Source: Marchantia polymorpha subsp. ruderalis | Lineage: Eukaryota > Streptophyta > Marchantiopsida > Marchantiales > Marchantiaceae | Direction: 5' to 3' | DNA: 64,000 bases | Assembly: GCA_037833965.1 (NCBI GenBank) | Contig: AP031355.1 | Span: 18,253,501-18,317,500, forward strand | In this document: one piece after another, positions 50,966 to 60,666 of the stretch | How positions within the stretch are numbered: position 1 is the stretch's first letter | How the letters are laid out: every line of letters starts with the position of its first letter | Translations under genes and position numbers: made by a program | Notes under the pieces: generated by a model | Told to the model about the DNA's origin: nothing | The model's database searches: none | The model's input: only the letters and a program-made list of their open reading frames with translations

Positions 50966-51412
50966 GTGAAAGATGTGATGATTGAAAGATCGATACAGGC
51001 TCATACAGTACAGTATGTGGTATGGGCTCCCTCCGTACTGCATCGAGTGGATGTGAAACTACCGTTTCCTGAGCATGTCAAATTGCAACCTGGCGATCCT
51101 CTCGAAGTGCAAATCGAAAATTCCAATTTCCACGAGAGAATCTACATAATGGGCTCAACTTTTGCTCCCTATTCTGTCTGTCAGTTGGCCGCTCGAGTAT
51201 GCCTTTACTTGCTCATAGACTACTTTGTCAAAAGTCGTCAACCTTATCCTGCCCGCAAACAACAATCTCGCTTCAGTTGTTTCGATATTCTCCTCACCTT
51301 CATTCATGCTTTCTTCTGGTGTGTAAGAAAAAGGGCAGAGACAAGGAGCTCAGCTGTTCACGTTCTTCCTTTATATGGAATCATGGACACACGATCAGTC
51401 AATCGATACTGA
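50966..51412 (+). CDS. Unrecognised open reading frame, 148 codons
   Basis: The frame reads well as protein in its first half (residues 1-70, including LPFPEHVKLQPGDPLEVQIE, then NSNFHERIYIMGSTF) with a composition unlike the surrounding AT-rich DNA. The second half is Cys/Arg/Phe-rich and less convincing. A possible acceptor-like site (CTGTCAG) lies near 51183, so the real unit may be an exon of about 220 bases, or a gene fragment. I do not recognise a family. It could equally be chance or a decayed duplicate of a host gene. Confidence 0.25.
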   Translation: MKDVMIERSIQAHTVQYVVWAPSVLHRVDVKLPFPEHVKLQPGDPLEVQIENSNFHERIYIMGSTFAPYSVCQLAARVCLYLLIDYFVKSRQPYPARKQQSRFSCFDILLTFIHAFFWCVRKRAETRSSAVHVLPLYGIMDTRSVNRY

Positions 51413-53726
51413 CAAGTAAAAATCCGCATATGAATACACTTATAGACTTAAGTTACAACGCAAATATGCAAACTCAATATTTCCAAGTCCATGGTGATTT
51501 TTACGCAGTCAATACGATATCTGCATTCATACCATATGCATTATCTCTTCAATAAGTTTTGTTATGGTTTATTTTGCATAAAATCTTGGACATGGCATAT
51601 ATATTGTTACTGGTTGAATATCTGATACGGATGCCAAGATCGTTTTTCGCCAAAGTAGTGAACCAGAAGATGTATATTTGATCTGAACTTTTACAGAATT
51701 TGAGTCGATCAGTGTTTACTGAAATGCCATCAATTTGATCTAATTGCTCAAAAATAGATGAATAACTAAACATTTTTATCTTTCTTTATGGAGAACAACA
51801 GTTTCCCCACCTCTCATAGCTCCAAGAGAGATGACTCCCTTTTCCTGAACCATATTCTATGAAGTTGTACTGCTGGCATGTTGCGTGCGTTTTACTCACG
51901 CACTCGATTTGGATGGGCGTACTTCTGACTCGAAGTTGATTATTGACAAATATCGAATGAAACCTGAGCACGGCCCTCTTTGAAGGAATAATTTAGAGGG
52001 AAAAATATATTATGGTCCTCGACGGATGCTTGGATCACATGACCATACACGATGAATACACCTTGGATTTTACATCTCATAGTGATTGCAGAAACGCTCC
52101 TATGAGGCAAGAGGGTTTTGCAATATTGTGACTATAACATATATACAAATAGCTAATATGAGGAGACAAGTAGATAAGTGTCATCGTATCACCATTCCGA
52201 AATTTTATCTTCTAAAATTTGGCTTATTCCCGTGGGCTTCTAATACGTCCTATCAAACTTACCCACCCTTTCATGTGTAGTCCCTTGATCAAGCACATGT
52301 TTATCAGCCGAGGCCACCTATCCCACTTTCTGAGTGTGCAGACAAAAAGGTTTGCATCTAAAGACGTACCTTCAAACGGTCAAAGGTTTAGGGATTAGAG
52401 TCTAATCATTAGACGGTTCATAAAGTATAGGACATACATTTAAGCATAGTAGGACAATCGATTGTTTATATTTTTTTTCATATAAAAAATGGCCGAGTCT
52501 GCACATTTTCTGAGATATGAAGATTAGTTAAAGACATGACTAGATTCAAAGTTATACACATTGCAACATGCTACACACTAAAAAAATCCCTCAGATGTTG
52601 AAGGACGCCTCGGTCCTAAATCTAGATATTGGCAATTATTGCGAACGTATCGATGTATATTTCGCCCTCCTTTAAATGCAGTATGACGAGGTTCGTTCTG
52701 TGTCTTTCTTTGTAATCTGGAAACACATAACTACTTTGTATTAAAATAGGATAAATAGGTTTTAAAAAGAGCAGGAATACTTCCCCCTTTTACAAATTAG
52801 AGGATATCTCCTTGCCTTTCTTATCAGAATATCTCAAATATTATACCTAAAGTAGCTTGAAAACGAACACGTCTATGACAATTGTCTGTTCGCTTCTATC
52901 AGTTTAACATCAGCAATGAAAACCAAAACCAAGACCAGTATTATCATAAAAATCTCAAGTACTTAATGTTGTGTTGTGAAAATTCTTAATTTAAGCAAAC
53001 AAAATCCTAACCGGTGTTGTCGCTAGCTTGGCGGTGACAACTCGAAGAGAGATGGGATTTCCAGTCACACCTACCATTACTGTTCAAGTATTCAATCTCC
53101 TATCATATATAGGATAGAGGAACCGTATGATGTTACCGAGGAAGGGCAGCGGAGGCAAAAATTGAAGATGTTGGAATTCTCACCTCAAAGGTGTCTCGAA
53201 AACTGAGGAAACACATGATAAATCAAATTATTATTTGATCTTCCATTCATATTTTTTTCCGGAATGCTAGACAGACTTCAAAAGTGTGGTAATAAAAGGT
53301 TGTTATATGTACGGAACATGGATTCCACGGTTCTGGTATCACACAATGTGCCCAACTGCCTGCGATTTATGGAATGGACCATCGAGTTGCAAAGTCCATG
53401 GACATTGTCAGAAATATACTCACAAAAACAACCGGCTGATTATTTGATTAAAATTTACCAACATACCACCAGAGACATTATTTTGAAAGTAACGAGGCTG
53501 CCGTGTCCATTTACTTTCTAATAACAATTCAATCACTTAGCCAACGGCGATGCTTGAATGAAGCTCTCGTTCTTCGAAACTAGTGAGAAAGGTTGATTAA
53601 CAGGTCCTAAGAGTCCGTGGTTCTTTCTTTCATCTCAAGAGAATAATGTTAAGGGCCCGAGCTAAACGTATTAAGTTGAAAAGCTGCAAGATCTGAATAA
53701 GCTCCTTAGAGTCTTAGCGAAGAAAG
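51413..53726. other. Intergenic stretch, no gene supported
   Basis: Frames are below 120 codons. One plus frame at 53264-53521 (85 codons) reads plausibly as protein but matches nothing I know. No terminal repeats were found. Confidence 0.35.
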
Positions 53727-53768
53727 AAAGAGATAGAGTACAGGTCTTGACCTGTACTCTATCTCTTT
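53727..53768. repeat. Perfect 20-bp palindrome with 2-base loop
   Basis: Arms 53727-53746 and 53749-53768 (starting AAAGAGATAGAG) are exact reverse complements and only TT separates them. It is the tightest palindrome in the window. Confidence 0.95.
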
Positions 53769-56728
53769 GTGTGATATCTGGAAAATCCTTGATGAGAATC
53801 CAAATACGGTATTTATGAGTTACATCCAGTCGACATTCAAGTGGCAGCAGCAGGCGAGGTAGACGCTAATCACTACAGTACTCGCTAGGCCATTGACCAA
53901 GATGGGGCTGCGGTTCTGCGGACTTTGCTCTGGACTGATGGTTCCCCATCTGGCGCCTGGGGGCTAGGTAGCCCCATATTACCCATTCGGTTTCACCCCT
54001 GCCCGGCTAGATTAGATCGGATGGCGGTCCACGGTCTGGTCTTTATTTCCCGGTGCCCGTCCCTCCGGGAGAGCACGGTCCTTAGCAGAGGGCGAGGTCG
54101 CAACGAAGGAGGTGCGAAAGTCCGCCCCCACATGCATGCACGGGCCAAAGTCTCCGCCCTTGCAATTGGCCGTCACCCTAGGAAATAGCCCCTTCAGTTC
54201 GTGCGGGCCATTGCAGTCCCTAGTCTTTTGTTCCGGCAGCTTGGGGGCTCTCGTAAGCCTTAGCCCATCCCCCTCTCCCCTCTCCCCTCGCCCTGATGCT
54301 CCACGAAATGAAGAGAAGACTGATGGACGGAGCAAGAAATGCTTCGCTCTCGGTCATGCCGACGATCTGGCAACAAATCAGAGAGGGGAGGCGCTCAACC
54401 CTAACCCTCGTTTGGACCTAATGCCGCCACCCGCTTCTGAAACGATCGCGATGGCGGGCGGGGACATCAGGACTGATATATATCCAATCAAGACCATGAT
54501 TCAGAAGTTTGGCCCCACGAGGACTTGGATGCCCGTCCAGTTCATGCAGCAAGACTGCCCCTGCCTGCTTACATGAGGCTTTCGTTCTTGTCTTGCGATC
54601 TATTTGAAGCACCGAATCATGATGAAGGGGTTAGACGCTCGCTCGTATCACTTCGGACTCATCAAGAAGATTGATAATCATCACTCCATCCATGCATGTT
54701 GCGAGACCGACGAGAAAATTCACTCCCCGTAAATTCCATGAGAGCAATTTCAATAACCGAAATTCGATTTGATTTACGAGGAAGGATCCATGTATGGCAA
54801 GTATCGGAGTCACTTTGGAAAACTCCATTAGTATGCAACTTTGAGTGGAAAGAAGATCGACCATTTACGGCCGCCCACATTTGTTTTGCATCTGATCCAT
54901 TTTTCGCTCTGACCACATACATGTGCGTCTAGACCTCCTCCCTCGAGTCAAGTCCGTGTGGCCATTCGGTGGAGCCTCAATGGGCATCCACCCTCCTTCA
55001 TCTGTAGAGAGAGACTCGTTTCTCGGTCGAGTATTCCACACATGCAAGCGGATGCCCACCTTCTCGGGTCGGTTGCTTCCGAGCTCCATGATTCCCTCCG
55101 CGGGCTTGGGTTAACATATGTGCCTTTCTGAGCTCGAATCCAGCTCGAATCATTCGCTTCGAATACGGATGAAATCTCAACCAAACCTTCGGAAGCATGG
55201 AGCCCTCTCAAGCTGTTCGTTAAGTCGAGAGAGAGAGGGAGAGAGAGAGGAACGTACCCACTGGCGACGAAAGAAGTTGGACCATTAGTGAAGCATCCTG
55301 TAAGGGAAGGGAAGAAGATTACGTACATACAGATGATTGGTTTCTCAAGGCTACGGAGCGCAGCCCATACAGCTTTCGGTACTGGCGAAGAGTTACGAGC
55401 GAGCATGAGGACGAGGAGGAATCTTAACTGTTTTCCATGCCATCCAGATGTACAGTTGACTCTTAGCGGACGGACATCGGACTCTTGACTTACTCACTCA
55501 CTCGCTCGCTCGCATCGGCTTATCGAATTGGATTCTACTGCGAAATCTGCTTTTCGACCGCTCGCTCGCTCGCTCGCTGTCTTTGATGCATCAGAGCGAA
55601 TGGCGTCGGGGCTTAAAATGGGGACTAGTTTATGACGGACAGACTGACGTGACGGATGCCATTTGCCATCGGCAGTACTCTCTCACGGCAGGCACTGAAC
55701 CACATTTACTGTCGTGAGTCGTTACGTCCTTGCCCCATCTTTATGCAGCCAGGGACGGACGGACGGGGGCAGCCACTGGGGGTAGTCCGTTCCGTCCAGC
55801 CTTCTCGTCTCGCCCCTTCTCGGCATTGCCCCACCCCCCCGGGGGCAGGGGGCAGGGGTGGGGGTAAAGAAAGCAACGCAGTAATGCGGTCTTTCGGCAC
55901 ATGGTTGAGTTTGACCGACTGTGTCTCTACCGAGACCGCTCTTAAAGTCGGAGGAGCTTGGGGCCTACTGCTGTCGCCGTTCGGAGCCCCGGGGTGACGT
56001 CAGGGCACCTTTCCTCTTTCTCTAAGCCCCTCGCTTGGACCATGCGATCGACCAAAATCGAGCCCCAGGCGCCACCGGCCTCGAGTCGCACCGCGCCCCA
56101 AGTCAAAGTGGATCTACTGTAGCCAGCTAGAACTTACATTCGAGCCCAGCGAAAAGAACGAAAAAGCAAGGGAATCGGCGTTCTGGATACTGTTGTTCGG
56201 GAGCTCCAGTTTTGCCACCTCGCGGGGGTAAACATGCGCGAATGAGTGCTCGCGTTGTTCTCGATTCGCAGGTCCACATGACGCCAGGCCGAGGCAGAGG
56301 CAGAGGGGGGGCTCCCGGTCTCAAGCCTCGCGTTGCCCAGCTGGACTAATCGCGATTTCTCGTCGTACGATAAGCCCAGTTGTTGTTTTCGCTTTAGTGA
56401 TTCTCAGCGGCTATCCCAGTAACATCACAGTCGATCCAATCAGTCCGTCAGTCAGTCGGCCAGGTCTTTGTTTCCTCGTCCTCTTGTTCTTCTTCTTCAC
56501 TCGGTTGCTTCCCGACATGCCAATCCACAGTCCCAGCCCCAGTCCCAGCCCCAGTCCCACCGCGACTGTGCCGTCCAGAGCTGTGTCGGTCACGCTTACG
56601 AGGAGAGTGGCAGTCCTGGGCTACCTTTGACTTGCGTACGAGGCAAGGCCCAGTTGGCGGAGCGGGGAAGAAGAGGAAGAGGGAGGGGGTGAGGGGGCTT
56701 CGTTAGCGAACCTGGGATGTGCAATGCA
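53769..56728. other. GC-rich zone with unassigned frames
   Basis: The zone resembles the leader islands of the phosphatase genes, with GCTC runs at 55493-55513 and 55561-55578 and CCCAGCCCCAGT-type repeats near 56530-56563. The longest frames are 54112-54576 (plus, 154 codons) and 55406-54948 (minus, 152 codons), neither recognised. On the minus strand, potential splice signals (GTATGTACG and CCCTTACAG) occur close together near 55300-55350. A minus frame at 54922-54662 contains GVFQSDSDTCHTWILP followed by alternating hydrophobics, faintly like a CUB-type beta domain. A spliced minus-strand gene may be present but I cannot assemble one. Confidence 0.3.
55493..55578. repeat. Pair of GCTC tetranucleotide runs
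   Basis: Two short runs of CTCG/GCTC units lie at 55493-55513 and 55561-55578, the same motif as in the zone upstream of the PP2C gene. Confidence 0.85.
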
Positions 56729-56858
56729 GGGGCTGGACTTAGGCATGGTAGGAGAGGGGAGGGGAGTTAGAGAAGATGTTCGGCACGGTACGGGGCTGGG
56801 CTTAGGCATGGTAAGGGAGGGGGGAGTTAGAGAAGATGTTCGGCACGGTGCGGGGCTG
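56729..56858. repeat. Tandem duplication of about 60 bp
   Basis: Two nearly identical copies, each containing GGCATGGTA and AGATGTTCGGCACGGT, are followed by the start of a third (CGGGGCTG). It is GC-rich and lies in the same island. Confidence 0.85.
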
Positions 56859-59800
56859 TAAGCACCACTGGGGGCCATGGGGCTCGAGGACGAGAGGGCC
56901 TCGGGGGATTTGAATGACGGATTCGGAAACGTGGAGGAGGAATGTTTTTATATAGCAAGTGCTCAGTCCGAAGAGTCAACTGTGCATCTGGATGTCAATG
57001 GGGAGATGCTGCGATGCGCATGGCACATGGCCTGGCCTGTGCTGGCATGGCCAATCGGCACAATGTCAGGCCGTGCCGTGCCATGCCATGCCATGCCATG
57101 GCACGGCCCGTGCCCTGCTCCAACATGTGTTCCTGCCAGCCTTTCCCCCCGCCCCGTCCTCCTCCGGACTCCGGCTAGACCTGCATTCGCTTTCGCTTTC
57201 TTCTTTCTTCTTTCTTCTTAGCCCCTCTCATTCTCCAACTCTTCTCTCCCCCTTTTTCTTCCTCTCCTCGAACTAGAGATTTCTCTCTCCCTCTCTGACA
57301 TCGTTCTCATCCTACTTAGCTGGGCTGGGGATCCTTTCTGTGGATTCTCTCACCAAAATAAAAACGTGTATCTCAAATTTCTTCTTTTTTTCCTTTTTTT
57401 TTTATCCTCAACGAATTTAGCCATCACTTACATGTAGAATTTATTGGTGACAGATATTTGATCAGTTGATAGCATGTTCATAGATCACGAATAGTAAGTT
57501 ATCTGAAAGAAAATGTTTTTAGCTCTTTGAATTGCCAGGGAAACATTTGTTTTTATGTTGCTCTTTTAAGTTGGCAATGTGCTGTGAGAAGATGGAGATG
57601 GAGGAGGAGGGAGAGTACGAATCTGCTGGTTGAGCTCGGGTCCGTACAGACTGAAAATCTTCGATATTTTTAGGTCGAATCGTAATACTAAGGATCGCTT
57701 GACTTCCTTGGGTGACAAGGCACAAAGGAACGTATGAGTCACATTTAGCAATGCTGACAAATGCTGACAACATCTTCAGAGTCTGACTGACACGGAGCGC
57801 AAGGTTTCGTCTTGTGTTCTGTTCGTGTTCGACTGCACAGTCCTCCGCTCCTCGTACTCGTCTGCGTTCTGCGACTCCGACCACGATGATGGAGACATCC
57901 ACATGAAACCACTTAGTCCCCGCAGAGAGAGAGAGGGAGAGAGATCCGAATGACTTGCCGAGGACAGCCGCCCCGCATATCAAAATAGATGCCTGCAAGA
58001 GCTTCTGCAAGATATTTGTTCCATTCCATGGCATTCCACTTTAATACGACTTCTCTCTCGCTCTTCCTCGTCCTCCTCACCCTCCCTCGCGTGAACGAGG
58101 TCCAATATTCTCACGAAGTTTATTCCTCCGTGCTGGAGCATAAAAAGCTTGTGACAGCAGTGGCAGATCAACACATGGGAGCAGTACATAAATCTGAGAC
58201 TGTTGCCCATGGATGCTCTCACGGTTGGATCCAAACTGTTTGTCACTCTGTTTTGCATGTCCTGCTAAAGCTCAAGAACTGAAACTGCTGGGCCTCCTAC
58301 CGTTTGGGTGTGGCTGAAGACGCCATAGTAGCGTGGAGTTCCAAGGGATTGATTCAGTTCAAGCCCAGAATTTGAGATGAGTTCAGATCGGAAGCGTTTA
58401 GTTCAAAGTGGAGTTCAGTCTCAGGTCAGTCCTGCCCAGCTCAGTTGAGAATTAGCATGGAGGTTGTACTTGGGATGAGATGACTCGTTGGGGTATTAAT
58501 ACTTGACAGAGGGGAGAGCAGACAATTTTTCAGTCTGCTGTGCTACGTGTGCAGATAAGAACGAAGGCCTGGGAAAGTCGTCAACCCGACAGGTTGACCT
58601 CCCTTTCGAAGGTCGTTTGGGACGGGGAAACAGCTTTTCTCTTTCCATGAGGGAGTACGAGCCTTGGGACTTAGTGTGTCTCCTTGTGTCACAGGACAGA
58701 CATACTCCTGCCTTTGCATGCACTGGCATCATGCGGCAGCGACAGACTTGCCTATTTACGAGATCCTCGTCCCTCGTGATGGAGGAGTCGAAAAATTGAC
58801 TGAGAGATGGACGGAAGGGAGCTGACTTAATAATTTGAAGACGACCTGATGGTACGAGTTATACGAGTAGGGTTGTTCCTGAATTGAAAACCTCTCGAGG
58901 TTCAGCTTTTGCATTCGAAGCACGTGGACAAATATCTCATACTTCCTCCCTTTATGATCCTCATTAGGTTTTTCACCGTCTGATGTTCTCGACCGAGTTC
59001 GAGCTTTGAAGAGGTGTTCTTTCAATCCTCTCCATCGAGCACCTGCCGAGAATACTTGCTCACCTAAATCATGCATATCTATTAAGAAATTTCCGTGGGC
59101 AGATTTGTAGGACACATGGCCTCTATAACTCTATGCAGTGAGATACCTGGAATTAGTCAAGACCTTGAGCTCCACGACGTTCTCTGAATCCAAAACTCTC
59201 CAACAGCTGAGGGATCAATAGATCCAGTCAGATTGTTAGCTCGTTGACCGTGTCCAAGCGAGTCATGCAACCGCACGTCCACAGATAAATGCTACAACTC
59301 GCTTGATCCCTTGAGCAACCAGCAGTCTCTTCTCCACCTCCCTCCCCAAGTTGCACACAGCCACCCGGAGAATTGCCGGGTATCCGAGGGATTACCTCCA
59401 TCGCCAGGGCAGTCACACCGAACTCTTTATTGACTACGCTGATATCATACATCACAGCTAGAGAGAACTACCAGCGATGCTATCAACCGGATGTGGATCC
59501 TCTGAGTCAGGACGGAAGTGTCAGTGACGTGAACTGAGGAAACATCCCACCGCAGTTCAGCCAAGAGTTGATTTTCAGCAAAGAGCAACATGTCCATGTC
59601 CTGAGCTTGTTAGCCCTCGAAACAGCAGGAACGAATGTTCGGTGGAGTTGAATGGGTAGATCTCGACGGGAAATTTGAATTAAAACGAAGAAGCGACGAG
59701 AGATGCTGCGAATTTCGACAGAATAATCGAACTAGATATAAAATTGATGAATGCCTTTAAAGATACAAATGGTCCAATTTCGGAACATGGAATCAGTTTG

Positions 59801-59982
59801 GAAAGAGTTGCTCTTTCTATACAGTTACAAACGGACTACTAATGTACAGAGCAGCACGAGAGTCTAAGAGCTGCGCGCAGAGCAGAGCTGAGCAGAGTGA
59901 CAGTACAGAACAGGACAGATCTAGAGCTAGACCAGACCTCAGGGCCAGGACATTCACTGTCAATTGAGCAGAATCGGACTCG
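56859..59982. other. Unassigned stretch with several frames
   Basis: A TGCCA/TGCCG repeat patch lies at about 57065-57110. A minus frame of 171 codons (58034-57519) and minus frames at 59455-59228 and 59115-58756 read partly as protein but are unrecognised or only weakly suggestive (see the separate entry). The stretch just below 59983 presumably holds the 3' untranslated region of the neighbouring minus-strand gene. Confidence 0.3.
58756..59455 (-). pseudogene. Possible remnant of an NLR-type immune receptor
   Basis: On the minus strand, three short stretches in different frames recall plant NB-ARC/LRR receptors. VNKEFGVTALAMEVI (about 59430-59385) resembles the GLPLAL region, NNLTGSIDPSAVGEF (about 59236-59192) resembles an LRR unit, and FLIDMHDLGEQV (about 59090-59050) resembles the MHD motif region. 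The order of the LRR-like piece does not fit a normal NLR, and each match is short. This may be a decayed gene, a spliced gene I cannot assemble, or chance. Confidence 0.2.
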
Positions 59983-60666
59983 TCAGAAGTGGTGGAAGGG
60001 TTGTAAAGTGTGTCTGAGAGCGCAGTAGGCGTGTACGAGGTGCTGCGATATGTAGATTAAGACTGCGAAGCTTAGGCTCATGAGCACCACGTCCCGAATG
60101 TCGCCTTTCTCGCGTGGGGCCATGAATCCCGCCAAATCGTCCACAAGAGCAGAAATTAGGTTGGAGCTCCGAGCTTTTTCTTTCGGCCCGGCACGCTTCT
60201 CGCTCAGCACTGCGGGCCTGTCGACAACGGAGGACATGGACTTGGGTCTCTTCTTGGAAGAAGACATCGTCCGCGGCCTCTCGGTCTCGTCCTCGCCATC
60301 TCCGCCCGCAGAAGCCCTAATTGAGACCGAGTCAATACTGCTGCTGCCGCTTTGGCTACCCTTAAACATCTCGAAATCTCGAAATCTTCTCGAATTCCCT
60401 CCTCTGCCCACGCAAATATCGCCCGATCTCCTCTCGCTGAGCCGATTTCTACCCCTGCTTGCTTGCAATTGGGAAGCTCTAAGAGCGCCAGCTGCAGCAC
60501 TACTGCTGATGCTGCAGCATGCAGCCATCGCCATACCCACAACCTGCCGCAATCCTCCAGAAAATCCCAAATCCGGGCGAAGCCGCGCACCTAAAGCAGA
60601 CCTAAAGCCTCGAGCGAAAGACACACGGTGCGGGACAGCGTGCGAGCCAGAAATTCCACGATTCAA
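59983..60666 (-). CDS. Putative plastid-targeted one-helix membrane protein
   Basis: An intronless frame of 227 codons. Family unknown to me. Met45 (60534) opens MAMAACCSISSSAAAGALRA, a Ser/Ala-rich, acid-free start typical of plastid transit peptides, and may be the true start, giving 183 residues. SVSIRASAGGDG (about residue 110) looks like a transit-peptide cleavage site. A charged Lys/Arg/Ser linker follows, then SNLISALVDDLAGFMAPREKGDIRDVVL and one hydrophobic helix (about residues 199-215, including SLSFAVLIYISQHLVHAY). The tail ends HTLQPFHHF. The C-terminal third, with its amphipathic segment and helix, is the part most likely to be conserved. The GC-rich DNA on its 5' side looks like a promoter and leader island. 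Expression and conservation cannot be judged from the sequence alone. Confidence 0.6.
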   Translation of the reverse strand: MNRGISGSHAVPHRVSFARGFRSALGARLRPDLGFSGGLRQVVGMAMAACCSISSSAAAGALRASQLQASRGRNRLSERRSGDICVGRGGNSRRFRDFEMFKGSQSGSSSIDSVSIRASAGGDGEDETERPRTMSSSKKRPKSMSSVVDRPAVLSEKRAGPKEKARSSNLISALVDDLAGFMAPREKGDIRDVVLMSLSFAVLIYISQHLVHAYCALRHTLQPFHHF

